Shown here piece after piece: positions 52,294 through 62,358 of a DNA stretch of 64,000 nucleotides (positions are counted from its first letter, which is position 1; each line of letters opens with the position of its first letter). The position numbers and the translations under genes were made by a program. Location of the stretch: NCBI RefSeq assembly GCF_947498515.1, contig NZ_CANMKO010000014.1, positions 1 to 64,000 of the forward strand, read 5' to 3'. The DNA comes from an uncultured Pelagimonas sp. GTDB lineage: Bacteria > Pseudomonadota > Alphaproteobacteria > Rhodobacterales > Rhodobacteraceae. The notes beneath the pieces are model-generated. The model ran no database searches and was not told the DNA's origin. It was given only the letters and a program-made list of their open reading frames with translations.

Positions 52294-53909
52294 ATGAGAA
52301 CGACAAGTAAGAGCTCAGGCGAGAATATCGTCAAGGATATCAAACGCGCCACGCGCAAGCATTAGTCATCCGAAGAAAAGATTAGGATCGTGCTGGATGG
52401 TCTTCGCGGCGAAGATAGCATTGCTGATCTGTGCCGCCCTTTGCCCAACAGGGTCATGCAAGGGATGATCCAGAGAGGGGCGAGGGCATATCGCAGGGCG
52501 TTTACTACAAGTGGTCTAAGGATGTCATGGACTGCTGAGGGAGCGCCATCGGTTCGAGTAACCGATAACAGGATAAGAAGCGGCTAGCAGGTGACACAGC
52601 GAGGGCTGCAAACACTGATGAGGTCAAGGAACTGCGTCGCCAGGCAAAGGATCTCAAAGAGGTGGTTGCGGTATAGACGCTTGTACTGCGGCTTCTAAAA
52701 AAAAGCATGACAGGCGATGGGGGCGACCACGAATGTGATACCCTGCATCTGAGACGTTGGAGATCATACGGCGGGTCGAGGAAAGCCACCTGTCGGCACG
52801 CCTGAAGCTGGCCAAGCTTAGCATTCCGCGCACCACGTTCTATCGTTGGGGTACGACCGGTACCTTCAGCGCGGTGAATCTGGACTGAAGGATCAATCTC
52901 CCAAGCCAAAACACGTCTGGAATCGGGTGCCCGACCTGGTGAAGCGCAAGGTTGTCGACTTCGCCTTGCAGGAGACGGAACTGTCACAGCGCGAGCGAGC
53001 GGTGACGTTCACTAATCGGGAGCGCTATTTTGTCTCAGAATCCACGGTGTGCCGGACACTGAAGGCCCATGATCTGATCACAAGCCCTGCGGTCATCGTG
53101 CCTAGGGCTGCCAACGAGTTCAAAGAAAAGACAACTGGGATCAATCAGCTTTTGCAAACAGACTTCACCTACATCAAGGGCTGGGGCTGGCTCTATCTCT
53201 GCATTCGCCCATTGACCTCGGACCAATGGCGGACAAGGGCTCATTCCTCGACGACTACAGCCGCTGCATCGTCTCATGGAAGCTCTGCTACCATCGCCCG
53301 GCAGGGTATTGCACAGCAATGTTCCGAGAGGGAAACAGGTGGGCTGAAGACGTTACCGATACGTTGGAGCTCGCCCTAAAGGCGTCTGGTTGCGACCAGG
53401 TTCACGTCGTCCACAAGCCACGTCTGCTCAGCCCCTTTCGGGATTATGCTGCGCATAACCCTGTCGGGCAGTGGACAACGGATCTAGCTACGTCTCAGGG
53501 GATTTGGCTGAGTGGTTGCAGGACAAGGGGATGAAGCACTCTCGCGGTGCGCCATATCATCCGCAAACCCAAGGCAAAATACCTCTCGTGACATTGCCGC
53601 GCAATGCACTGCCAGGCGGTGGAACGCGGGCACCAGACCTTAAAACACCGCATCTTGCTAGAAAACGACTTCCTGCCAGGTGATCTTGAAGCCAAGATCG
53701 AAGCCTTCGTCGACCACTATAACCATCAGCGCTACCACGAGAGCCTGAACAACGTCACACCCGCTGACGTCAACTTCGGGCGTAACCAAGCCATTCTAAA
53801 GCAACGCGAAAGGACCAAACAAAAGACACTCGAAGCGCGACGCTTGCATCACCGCCAGCACGCCTCACAATCAAACCAAACAGAAGAGCCAAACTCTCTC
53901 TTAGTTTAG
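52294..53909 (+). pseudogene. Broken IS3-like transposase (second type)
   Basis: OrfA-like start at 52294 (MRTTSKSSGENIVKDIKRAT, then a stop, then SSEEKIRIVLDGLRGEDSIADLC). A frameshifted helper region (VKELRRQAKDLKEVV) follows. The orfB part includes SGLKDQSPKPKHVWNRVPDLVK, ESTVCRTLKAHDLITSPAVIV, LLQTDFTYIKGWGWLYL (first catalytic D), a jump to EDVTDTLELALKASGCDQVHVVHKPRLLS (second D region), then KHSRGAPYHPQTQGKI and FVDHYNHQRYHESLNNVTPADV (catalytic E region). At least four frame changes and stops separate the pieces, so the element is dead. Confidence 0.8.
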
Positions 53910-53949
53910 GCCGCCTTTGGACCCAAAAACTCTGATGACGCACGAGTCT

Positions 53950-54056
53950 GGGCCTCACCCAGCCATTTCAGCATAAACACGCAGCAATGCCGCAAGAAGA
54001 CTGGTCATTGGTGACCCTTGCAGTGAAATTTGGGCTAGTTGACGGCCATGCAGGAC
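53950..54056 (+). repeat. Dispersed 107-bp repeat, copy 2
   Basis: Full-length partner of 26794-26900. It begins about 40 bases after the end of the broken transposase, which suggests it may be element-associated. A fainter echo (TTGCAGCGAAAATTTGGGG) occurs at about 63733-63751. Confidence 0.7.
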
Positions 54057-54075
54057 TTAGTGGCCACTCAATAAT

Positions 54076-54360
54076 CTAGCCAAAAGTTCTGACTGCCATA
54101 ACAAGGTAGATGCAGATAGTAGCCGTCATCGCAACGTCGCGCCAAAAAGGCTCACGTATCCCCGCGTCTTTTCTCTGACCTGCTCCGTATCCCGTCATGA
54201 TCCTCTGGCCCACCCAAAAAAGCCTGTAAAATATGCGGGGTATTCGAGGGTAATCTGCCAAGCGCCCACAGAATAATTCGACCGATTGAGGATACAGGAC
54301 ATGGGCAAGTGCTGAAGTGTAAACCAATAAACCGAGTGTAACGGCAAGTACGAGTATCAA
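54076..54360 (-). CDS. Small membrane protein, unknown function
   Basis: A 94-residue ORF with two hydrophobic segments (about residues 1-20, MILVLAVTLGLLVYTSALAH, and 76-92, MTATICIYLVMAVRTF) separated by an aromatic, basic middle. The start is TTG at 54360, with AGGAGA about 12 bases upstream, so expression is uncertain. No family is recognised. It lies alone between IS debris and non-coding DNA. Confidence 0.4.
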   Translation of the reverse strand: MILVLAVTLGLLVYTSALAHVLYPQSVELFCGRLADYPRIPRIFYRLFWVGQRIMTGYGAGQRKDAGIREPFWRDVAMTATICIYLVMAVRTFG

Positions 54361-54427
54361 GGCTAAGGCTTCTCCTGAGGTTCAAGCAACGCATAACCAA
54401 ATATCCAAGGAAAGTCGATCAGGGCTC

Positions 54428-54461
54428 AGACCTGCCTTTTAGTTCTGAAACAGGTCTTTTT
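54428..54461 (+). terminator. Rho-independent terminator without an obvious gene
   Basis: AGACCTG (54428-54434) pairs with CAGGTCT (54451-54457), and the stem is followed at once by TTTTT and then GCGTTTT on the + strand. It is a textbook intrinsic terminator, yet no + strand gene ends nearby. It may belong to a small RNA or to a lost gene. Confidence 0.65.
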
Positions 54462-55208
54462 GCGTTTTGAAGGTCAGCTCTGGGGAAATCGAGGTGAAGT
54501 ATTGGCACCTGCGGCAAAGAAAAGATCGCAGTCCCCCGATATTGGTCATTTTGGGCTGACAACGGTCATCTGGTGGTCGGGTCTTTCGTTACAGCCCGGC
54601 TGCCGCACCGCTGCTTTTAGCTCAATTCAACGAAAGCTGCGGCCGCAACGAATGTCTGATACGCTCCATCGTGAGATTGGCCTCGGAGTGAATATCTTGC
54701 TCAAGCTAATCGTTAATAGCTTTTGAGCACCGTAGAATAACCCTTCCGGTTTTTGGGTCTTGAAATGGTTTCGCGACACAGATGAGGGACGTGCAGTCAT
54801 CTCGGAGTGGTCAAAATCATTGCATATGGACAGGGTTTGATGGACCCCGACGACACGCCCCAAACGATCGCGCTTCAAAAGACATCCTCGGATATCCATC
54901 TTTGGCCTGAAGAGAGATACTTGGCGGCCCTTTTTGTTTCCGAAGAGAGTTGTCCCCACCCAATAACGATTAAGGTGAAGCTGCCAGTGCACAAAGTGGA
55001 CCAATCGCCGACAATTGAAAGCACGTGAAATCTTGGGGCATCACATCTTTATAGAGGGAGAGATGGCCCGTTGCCTATGTCCTGAAATCCGCACTTTGGA
55101 CGCCGCCATCCGGATCAACGACAGACCTAGTGATTTGAGAAACAACCTTTGGCGTATCTCGTCGATACAACGCTACACGTCGAATTCTTTTAGCGAATTA
55201 AGGGGGGG
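54462..55208. other. Non-coding stretch
   Basis: About 750 bases without a supported gene. Overlapping small ORFs on both strands (for example 54627-55004 on - and 54807-55028 on +) compete and neither has family character or a clear ribosome binding site. Confidence 0.5.
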
Positions 55209-55234
55209 AAGCGCCACCCAAATGGATGGCGCTT
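55209..55234 (-). terminator. Hairpin terminator of the RTX gene
   Basis: AAGCGCCACCC (55209-55219) and GGATGGCGCTT (55224-55234) form an 11-bp stem with one mismatch and a 4-base loop, 18 bases after the RTX stop. It is followed on the - strand by a run of C and then TT, so it is weaker than a canonical terminator but well placed. Confidence 0.65.
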
Positions 55235-55251
55235 TGGTCGTTTTGAGCCGG

Positions 55252-58200
55252 TTACAGGATCAAATCGGAGGCATCCAATGTCGGTGCCCCATCGATATCA
55301 ATCGACATATCTGATCCGCCCACGCCGTCGAGGTCGACATACAAGCGCCCTATGGTACTGTTATAGCGCACTTCGCCGCCTGCGCCTGAATAGCTACTGA
55401 CAAAGGTCAGGCCGGACATGACACCGCTGAGGTCAATTTGATCCACACCGTGGGTGAAATCAGTGATGGTATCGCGGTCAGACCCATGCGGGCTATGGCT
55501 TTCGGATGAGAAGACAAAGACATCAGCACCGTCGCCGCCGCTCAGCCTATCAGCACCAGAGCCACCAATCAGCGTGTCGTTGCCTCCGCCGCCAAAGAGA
55601 TTGTCATCACCCGATCCGCCATTGATATTGTCGGCACCGAGGTTGCCGGCCAAAAGGTCTTCGCCGGTGCCACCATAGAACCGGTCATCCCCATGCGATC
55701 CACGCATCGTGTCGTCACCGTCGCGCCCAAGCAAAAGGTCGTTCCCGGTACCGCCAGAGGCCCAGTCATCGCCGTCTTCGCCATTCAATGTGTCGTCGCC
55801 ATTGTTGCCATAAAGCGTATCGGCATCGTCGCCGCCCAAGAGGGTATCTTCGCCAGATCCACCAACAAGAACGTCTTCGCCTTGATCACCACGAAGGGTA
55901 TCACTGCCTGATCCGCCATAAAGCCGGTCATCGCCAGCTCCGCCAGCCATTTGGTTCTCGCCGTCACCTCCACGCAGTCGGTCATTGCCTGACCCGCCTG
56001 ACATGGTGTCGTTGCCTTCATCGCCCAACAGGCTGTCATCGCCAGAGTTGCCGTAGATCTGATCATGACCGTCGCCGCCTTCGACTGTGTCGTCTCCGCC
56101 TTGGCCAACCAATCTGTCACTCCCGATAGAGCCTTCGATGACATCATCATCATCGCCACCATAAACGCGGTCGTTGCCCGAGCCAGCTAGCAAGACGTTT
56201 TCCCCGTCACCGCCGCGCAGCGTGTCGTTCCCGTCCGAACCATACATGGTGTCGTCGCCTTCGTCGCCGGTCATGCTATCGTTGCCCGAACCGCCGGACA
56301 TCCGGTCATCGCCGCCTTCGCCATTCAAGGAATCATCGCCATCATTTCCGTAAAGGCGGTCATTTTCTTCGCCCCCGGACATGCTGTCATCGCCATCACC
56401 GCCGCGAAGGGTGTCCTGACCTGCATCGCCATTTAGCCTGTCATTGCCGCCATTCCCAAGGAGCGAGTCGTTGCCGTCTCCACCTTCGATGTTGTCGAAT
56501 TCGCTGCCACCGCGAATGGTGTCATTGCCGCTATCACCGCGCAAATGTTGGTAGGTAGAAACACCGGACCCATCGATTGTGTCGTCAAAGACAGACCCTC
56601 TGATATCATCAATATTGATCAGGGTATCGGTATCACCAAAACCGTCGATAACGGTTCCCGCGGCAAGATTGGCGTTAATCCCGTTGGTCGCGCCATCGTA
56701 GTGATCATTGTTGTAGCGCGCAGAGGAATGCCCCCCACGTCCGTCCAGCGTGTCGTCACCGGCAAGACCAGCAAACCCTTCCCAATAGTCTTCGTCAGAA
56801 CCAGTGAAGGAGTCGTTGCCCGATGTGCCCTGGAAATAGTTGGTATAGGTGAAGGTATCAGAGATGCGACCATCGCCACTTGTAACCGTTCCGGAGCCAT
56901 CGGTCCCGGACGCCGTAATCGTTACGCCTCCAACGTTAACATCACTATAGCTTATGTCGATGCCATCACCCTCGGCCCATAGGCCGGCATGCCCAAGGAT
57001 TGTATCATTCCCAAGGCCAGCCCGAACATAGTCGCCCCAACCTTGGCTGCTCGTGCTGCCGCCGGAGGTGTCGAGAAGATCGTCACCATCCCCACCAGAC
57101 AAATTGTCACGACCCGCGCCGCCACGAAGCGTGTCGTTCCCGTTTCCACCACGCAGCCGGTCGTTCCCGTCTCCGCCGTCAAGGCTGTCATCTCCGCTAT
57201 TGCCTTCAAGGCTTTCGTCCATCGCGCCGCCAATCAGCGTATCGTCGCCATAGTTCGAGCCGCGAACCTCTTCGACATTCATCAATGTATCCGTGAACGC
57301 AACACCATCCCACGTCCCGGTCGCTGTGCCAGTGCCCAGGTCGACGTTGACACCACTGACATCGCTGCGGTCATAACGGATCACATCCCAACCGTCGCCG
57401 CCATCAAAGGTATCGTCACCTTGTTCGCCGATAAAGCCATCAGACCGCGCCGAGCCCATGACGCTATCGTTGTTGTTGGTGCCTCGAATTTCCAACCGAC
57501 CGTCGCCGCCGCTTAGAACGTTGATTTGTTCGACATTGCCAAAACCGTCATTGCTGATGACGCCTGTGGCCAAGTTTGCGACAAGACCAAAGGTTGGATC
57601 AGCGTCATTGCCCCAATTGAAACTGATGCGGCCGCCGTTTCCAATATGAATATTGTAGGTATCTACACCTTCAAGCCCACGCAGGCCAAACCAGCCATTA
57701 TTGGTATTGGTGACGTTGATCACATCGTCGCCGACGCTGGCCGCCATGGAGAGGCCATTGCCAAGCATGGCTTGGTCTACATTGAGCAGCGTTTGGGTGT
57801 AGCTTCCAAAACTTGCTGAACCGCTACCTGTTTCACCGTTCAGAGTGATCGTCACAGGAAAGGGGATGTCATCCCATTCGATATAGGTCCAACTGTCGCC
57901 TTGGGTGCCAGCGAAATCAACCGTATCGTTGCCGATGGTCATATCGATGACATCGCCGTTGCCATTGCCGCCCGCGGTGCCGGCCATGACCAAATCGGCT
58001 TGCTGTGTTCCTTGAAATTGATCCCCAAAGTTGGAGCCGGTGAACTCAATGGGTTGCGTCAAAAGATGGCCGAAGTTTTCAACCACTTCTTCAAAATCAA
58101 ACCCTGCCGAGGCAGAAGAGGCATCAACAACAATAGGTCCGGAGCTATCAATAAGAGTGGCAAGGTTGGAATAGTCCTGAGAATCGGCGATCTGTCGAAG

Positions 58201-58497
58201 CGCAGTTTCAAAGCTTGGGGCAGACCACGAAATATTGTCGATTGTGCCGTGAACAACGCTTCCCTCCGCAAAGGATGCGGAAGTGATTGTCCCCTGGGTG
58301 AGACTTCCCCCTGTGGACACCAAAAGATTGGTACCGTTGATTGTTGTTGTAAATCCGGTGTCGGAATTGAACACAACGACCTGTGACGTCACGACGTTGC
58401 GTGGACTTGTAACAGAAATGCTGTCGAGTTCCCCAGTGGCGTTAAAAAATGCACGGTCTAAAAAATAGCTATTTGTGCCCAAAAAATTTAAGTTCAT
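55252..58497 (-). CDS. Large RTX (hemolysin-type calcium-binding) secreted protein
   Basis: A 1081-residue acidic protein with no N-terminal Sec signal. The first 330 residues form a non-repetitive beta-rich domain of unknown role. Glycine/aspartate nonapeptides (GGxGxDxLx) then occur in two runs, about residues 425-485 and a long one at about 650-985, separated by a beta-rich spacer. Each run folds into a calcium-bound parallel beta-roll outside the cell. The end (ADVFVFSSESHSPHGSDRDTITDFTHGVDQIDLSGV, then LDASDLIL) is the serralysin/M10-type C-terminal module with a type I secretion signal. No protease, lipase or adenylate cyclase motif is visible, and no type I secretion ABC/HlyD genes lie nearby, so export depends on genes elsewhere. 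A surface or adhesion role is inferred. Confidence 0.9.
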   Translation of the reverse strand: MNLNFLGTNSYFLDRAFFNATGELDSISVTSPRNVVTSQVVVFNSDTGFTTTINGTNLLVSTGGSLTQGTITSASFAEGSVVHGTIDNISWSAPSFETALRQIADSQDYSNLATLIDSSGPIVVDASSASAGFDFEEVVENFGHLLTQPIEFTGSNFGDQFQGTQQADLVMAGTAGGNGNGDVIDMTIGNDTVDFAGTQGDSWTYIEWDDIPFPVTITLNGETGSGSASFGSYTQTLLNVDQAMLGNGLSMAASVGDDVINVTNTNNGWFGLRGLEGVDTYNIHIGNGGRISFNWGNDADPTFGLVANLATGVISNDGFGNVEQINVLSGGDGRLEIRGTNNNDSVMGSARSDGFIGEQGDDTFDGGDGWDVIRYDRSDVSGVNVDLGTGTATGTWDGVAFTDTLMNVEEVRGSNYGDDTLIGGAMDESLEGNSGDDSLDGGDGNDRLRGGNGNDTLRGGAGRDNLSGGDGDDLLDTSGGSTSSQGWGDYVRAGLGNDTILGHAGLWAEGDGIDISYSDVNVGGVTITASGTDGSGTVTSGDGRISDTFTYTNYFQGTSGNDSFTGSDEDYWEGFAGLAGDDTLDGRGGHSSARYNNDHYDGATNGINANLAAGTVIDGFGDTDTLINIDDIRGSVFDDTIDGSGVSTYQHLRGDSGNDTIRGGSEFDNIEGGDGNDSLLGNGGNDRLNGDAGQDTLRGGDGDDSMSGGEENDRLYGNDGDDSLNGEGGDDRMSGGSGNDSMTGDEGDDTMYGSDGNDTLRGGDGENVLLAGSGNDRVYGGDDDDVIEGSIGSDRLVGQGGDDTVEGGDGHDQIYGNSGDDSLLGDEGNDTMSGGSGNDRLRGGDGENQMAGGAGDDRLYGGSGSDTLRGDQGEDVLVGGSGEDTLLGGDDADTLYGNNGDDTLNGEDGDDWASGGTGNDLLLGRDGDDTMRGSHGDDRFYGGTGEDLLAGNLGADNINGGSGDDNLFGGGGNDTLIGGSGADRLSGGDGADVFVFSSESHSPHGSDRDTITDFTHGVDQIDLSGVMSGLTFVSSYSGAGGEVRYNSTIGRLYVDLDGVGGSDMSIDIDGAPTLDASDLIL

Positions 58498-58949
58498 TTT
58501 AGTTTCTCCAACTCACTGGTGCGCCAACTCAATACCGCGCTGTTTTCGTATCCAAACATGCAAGTGTGGTATCATGCAACGTTATATGGCCATCGCTGGT
58601 CGCCAGTTGCCCGAAATAACGACGGCTTTTGAGGTGGAACTGTCGTTGTTCAACCCTGTGAGTTTGTTGTCCTTCGTTGTGATGACAAAAGGATTTCACA
58701 ACGCGTCACAAGCGTGTTTCAAGCTGACACATGCTGCACAAACGGACGCAAATCGGCAAACTATCGCGGTGTTCGGCAAGGGGCTTTCTGGATAGCCAGG
58801 ACGGGTTGCCCATGGCGGGGCTTTTAAACGATGTCCACAATTGGTCGATGGCACTGTTCTTCACGCACATCATCGGGCAGCGAGTACTACAGGGGGGACA
58901 CCGTGACAGGGTTTCAGCCGTTCACGAGGTGAGTTCACAACCAAGACCC
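58498..58949. other. Promoter-proximal and IS-flank DNA
   Basis: Upstream region of the RTX gene, with likely promoter sequence near 58500-58560 on the - strand. Toward 58950 it merges into decayed transposase sequence. No gene is supported. Confidence 0.45.
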
Positions 58950-59250
58950 ATCTCCGGTTTAACGCATGACTTGCCCAAGCCGAAGGCGCTGCTGGATGAT
59001 CTTGGCCGTGATGCTGACCGAATACGGCGAGAACCGGGATTGCGCGACTTCCTCTCGCAGGTTCAAAGTAGAATGACACATTTAATTCGCGTCTATTTAA
59101 ACCACGCGCTGTACCGGTGGCGCAACATGGTCGAGCGTTGTTTTAACAAACTGAAGCATGCCCGGCGCGTCGTAACCCACTACGACAACAGTACTGAGAG
59201 TTTTTGGCGGTCATTGATATGACGTCACCACTAGTTTTGAAAAAGCTTCG
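58950..59250 (+). pseudogene. IS5-family transposase 3' remnant
   Basis: The + frame carries LLDDLGRDADRIRREPGLRDFL (second DDE aspartate region), then HALYRWRNMVERCFNKLKHARRVVTHYD, the RxxxE...FxxLKxxRR block of IS5/IS427-type transposases with the catalytic glutamate. It then shifts frame to FLAVIDMTSPLVL. Only the last third is recognisable, with no intact start. Confidence 0.75.
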
Positions 59251-59886
59251 TTGTCCAGCAAGAGGCGTTTGCAATCGTCAGTTTTTGCGCCGGTCCTGCC
59301 ACTCAATCATTTGGAATTCTTGCGAAGGTGCCGAACGGCGGGTTTGGAGACGCTGGTACACTGAATTGGGAGCGGTGAAGAATGGTGGGTTTGGCTGGTT
59401 CGCCGCGCTCGACGCAAATGAACGGAGAGCTGATCTTAGCCGTGTCTGCTAGTGGATACTTGGTGGCCCTGTCAAAGCCGCTAAACTGCCATGCATTTAT
59501 TCACAGATAAGCGCTTGTGAGCTTTATCTGGTGATGTCACCAAACACGTCCCCAATTCGTGTGATCAATATCTTGGCAATGCAAATTCAACCGAGTTTTT
59601 TGGTTGACGGATTGTTCTTTGGCCCCTGGGCGCGAACGAGCGAGAAGAGTGATGATCGCTGCCCTTGTTTAAAACGAGGACGAGCCCTCAAGGAACGCGT
59701 CCAGCTCCGCCGAGATGCCTGACGTCAATTCCACCGCCTGTTCAACGATAGGGCTTCTTGGTTGTTTTCCTCATCTTCGTCTCTCCGATGGTTACGAAGA
59801 GCCAGAAACACTCTCTTTTCAAATCGCGCTATTTGGACCCACAACTGCAGACGTTAGACACCGCCGGTTCGGGTAAACATCACCTA
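59251..59886. other. Decayed spacer between IS remnants
   Basis: No gene supported. Short ORFs at 59204-59452 and 59531-59722 lack ribosome binding sites or family signatures. Confidence 0.45.
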
Positions 59887-59947
59887 ATGGAACCCAAGCC
59901 AATTATGCCCTAAAACTCAAGCTGGACCACTAAAGTAAGGCTGATCA
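59887..59947 (+). mobile_element. Right-end relic of the IS3 element
   Basis: ATGGAACCCAAGCCAATTATG matches the last codons of the IS3 transposase at 19 kb (METRPIMH there, MEPKPIMP here). It is followed by GGACCACT...GGCTGATCA, the same terminal repeat as at 19095-19120. Only these 61 bases remain, and they overlap the 3' end of the hybrid kinase gene. Confidence 0.75.
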
Positions 59948-62358
59948 TTCGCAGCACCAGCGCTTGCGGTTTCCAATGCTTCCAGCAATTTCGCCTTTGC
60001 AACGGGTTTCGTTAGCCGAACATCCTCAGGGCGTAGCCCGTTTCCGTGAATTTTCGCTTCGTTTGGATAACCGGACATGAAAACCGCACGAAGGCTAGGT
60101 TGTTTTTCACGCAGCTGCCTCGCCAATTGTGGGCCCATAACGTCTCCGGGCATAACGATGTCGGTCAAAAGGATGTCAATTTGCCCAATCTCCTCATAGA
60201 TTCGCAACGCCGCGTCACCAGAATCGGCTGGATGGACAATGTATCCGGCTGAGCTGAGAACACTTGTTAGCAGCTCACGGAGCTCAGGTTCATCCTCTGC
60301 CAACAGTACTGTTGAGGATTGCACGTTCTTTCTAGTTGCAGGTTTTTGGGGGCTTGGGGTCGCCTTTGCCTCGGTGGTTCCCTGCGGGAAGTACAGCTTG
60401 AATGTCGTGCCTTCACCGATTTCGGAGTACAAGTGGACCATGCCGCCGGACTGTTTTATAAATCCCTGAACAGCCGCCAAGCCCAGCCCTGTGCCCTCAC
60501 TCGGGCCTTTCGTGGTGAAGAATGGATCAAAAACAAGGCTTTGCTGTTCTTTGCTGATACCCATTCCCGTATCCGTCACCGCCAGCATGACGTAGTTTCC
60601 CGGCTCAAGCTCCTCCATATGGAGGTTCAAATAGGCCGCGTCCGCCTGCACATTAGCCGTTTCAATGGTTAATTGCCCACCATTTGGCATAGCGTCACGC
60701 GCATTCACCAACAAGTTCAGCAATGTATTTTCAACCGTTCGGGAATCTACGTCTACACTCCAAAGGTCGTCTGCAAGGACCGCTTTCAGGTTGATTGAAG
60801 CTGGAAGAACACGGCCTCCCCAATTGCGCGTGTTTTCAACAACTTTGTTCAGGTTTAAAGGTTCCGGTGACAAAGGGGCCAAACGTGCAAACGACAACAT
60901 GTCCCGTGTCAAATCAGAGGCCCGCTGGACAGCTGCGAGCGCGGCAGCGACGCGTCGTTCTTTTGACTCTTTTGTGGTCTCGCCTTCTATTAGCTCTAGG
61001 TTTCCGCTAATAATAGCCAGCAAATTATTGAAATCATGCGCAATTCCACCGGTAAGGTTGCCGATGGCTTCCATTTTTTGAGACTGACGCAGACGATCTG
61101 CCATGGTCTTGAACTCAGTGACGTCCTGTAAAATTCCGACAATTTCTGCATCTTTCGTTTTTTCGTTTCCCTGAAGCTGGGCCTGCATGCGCAACCACAT
61201 CTGCGTGCCATCGGCATGTTCGGCCCCAAACAATATCGAGACGGGATTGCCCTCGCTACGGACCCGGACAATGTACTCTTCAAAGGCCACGCGATCAGCC
61301 GCCCGGACATGTTTTGCCACAAAGTCGCTAAGTTTGTCGGCGGGCGAAACCTCGGTCCAACCGAAAATACCCACGATCTCATCCTGCCAAATAAACCGAT
61401 CATCCGGTAACAGGGCAAAGCCCCCCATTCTGGCGATCTGCAATGCCGATTTCAGCTGCGCTTCTTGTTTTATCAGCTGTTTCCCGGCAAGGGAATTTCG
61501 CTGAACGAGCAATAGGGACATCGCAAAGATTACAAATACCGCAGAAATGAGAAACGGAGAAGATGCGGTTAGGATCGCAATACCTTGGCTCATCGGCGTC
61601 CAAACGAGATAGGCCGCAATACGGCCAGAACGCGTTTCAATTGCAACCCCGTTCATGCCCGATGGAATTTCCTTTCTGACAGTCAGGTCCGACAATGATA
61701 GCTTTGACAGAATTTCCAAAAGATGTGCGTCATCCAAAAGGTAAACCGTGGTAAGAATATACGGCTTGCCTTCGGCGAGATCGATCCCTCCGGGGTCGGG
61801 TACAATCGCGTGTGTGGAGGTGAAGGCAACGTGACTCCCGAAATCGACAGTTCCTGAGAGAGAAAGCTGATTGAGACTCGAAAAAACGCCACCATTCGCG
61901 GCCGCTACAGGCAACATTTCAAGATAGTAATGAGCGATCTTGGCGTTTGCCTCTGTATCAATACTTTCACCAAGAGCATCCGTATTGTCCTCAAAAAAAG
62001 GATGATCGGCTTGGCTGAAAACGACGTTACCTTCAGGATTCAATAGCAGTGAAGCGCTGTACCCCGTCGAGCGCAATAGCTCTTGTCCGAAGCGTTTGCC
62101 AACCCAAGACGGATCAAATTCTCTAGCAACATTGCGATAGGCTGCATTTGACGCCGCAAACCTCTCAAGTGATAGAACGAGCTGTTCTTTTCGGCTTTCA
62201 ATTACCCTGGATACTGATGCTGTCTCCCTATTGGAGGACTCTTTTTCTTCTAAGAAAATTCTGAAAAATACGATTAGAAAAGCGGCAACTATTGCTGCGA
62301 ATGTCAGCGTTAGAAGCTTAATATAGGGAACTTCGGTCCTTGATCGACGGTTTGACAA
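59917..62358 (-). CDS. Hybrid sensor histidine kinase with receiver domain, tail rewritten by an IS
   Basis: An 813-residue membrane kinase. First span at about residues 13-34, then a periplasmic CHASE4-like sensor (about 36-258) with SASLLLNPEGNVVFSQADHPFF, then a second span at about 263-286. A PAS-like domain (about 305-415) precedes the dimerisation domain with H441 in GNLTGGIAHDFNNLLAI. The ATP domain has VNARDAMPNG, DTGMGIS and GTGLGLAAV, and a C-terminal receiver has D733 in LLTDIVMPG and the lysine in LTKPVAKAKLLEAL. The final ten residues (NDQPYFSGPA) and stop are encoded by the IS3 terminal repeat, so the native C-terminus is lost, probably without harm to the receiver fold. No partner gene is adjacent; it is an orphan sensor whose signal is unknown. 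Confidence 0.92.
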   Translation of the reverse strand: MSNRRSRTEVPYIKLLTLTFAAIVAAFLIVFFRIFLEEKESSNRETASVSRVIESRKEQLVLSLERFAASNAAYRNVAREFDPSWVGKRFGQELLRSTGYSASLLLNPEGNVVFSQADHPFFEDNTDALGESIDTEANAKIAHYYLEMLPVAAANGGVFSSLNQLSLSGTVDFGSHVAFTSTHAIVPDPGGIDLAEGKPYILTTVYLLDDAHLLEILSKLSLSDLTVRKEIPSGMNGVAIETRSGRIAAYLVWTPMSQGIAILTASSPFLISAVFVIFAMSLLLVQRNSLAGKQLIKQEAQLKSALQIARMGGFALLPDDRFIWQDEIVGIFGWTEVSPADKLSDFVAKHVRAADRVAFEEYIVRVRSEGNPVSILFGAEHADGTQMWLRMQAQLQGNEKTKDAEIVGILQDVTEFKTMADRLRQSQKMEAIGNLTGGIAHDFNNLLAIISGNLELIEGETTKESKERRVAAALAAVQRASDLTRDMLSFARLAPLSPEPLNLNKVVENTRNWGGRVLPASINLKAVLADDLWSVDVDSRTVENTLLNLLVNARDAMPNGGQLTIETANVQADAAYLNLHMEELEPGNYVMLAVTDTGMGISKEQQSLVFDPFFTTKGPSEGTGLGLAAVQGFIKQSGGMVHLYSEIGEGTTFKLYFPQGTTEAKATPSPQKPATRKNVQSSTVLLAEDEPELRELLTSVLSSAGYIVHPADSGDAALRIYEEIGQIDILLTDIVMPGDVMGPQLARQLREKQPSLRAVFMSGYPNEAKIHGNGLRPEDVRLTKPVAKAKLLEALETASAGAANDQPYFSGPA

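Noticed and set aside
54627-55028. Overlapping ORFs on both strands (54627-55004 and 54807-55028)
   Set aside because: They compete for the same DNA, neither has a convincing start signal or family character, and the region reads as decayed spacer.
55252-58497. RTX gene as an RTX toxin operon
   Set aside because: No acyltransferase, type I secretion ABC or membrane-fusion gene is adjacent and no lytic-toxin N-terminal domain is visible, so only an RTX secreted protein is claimed.
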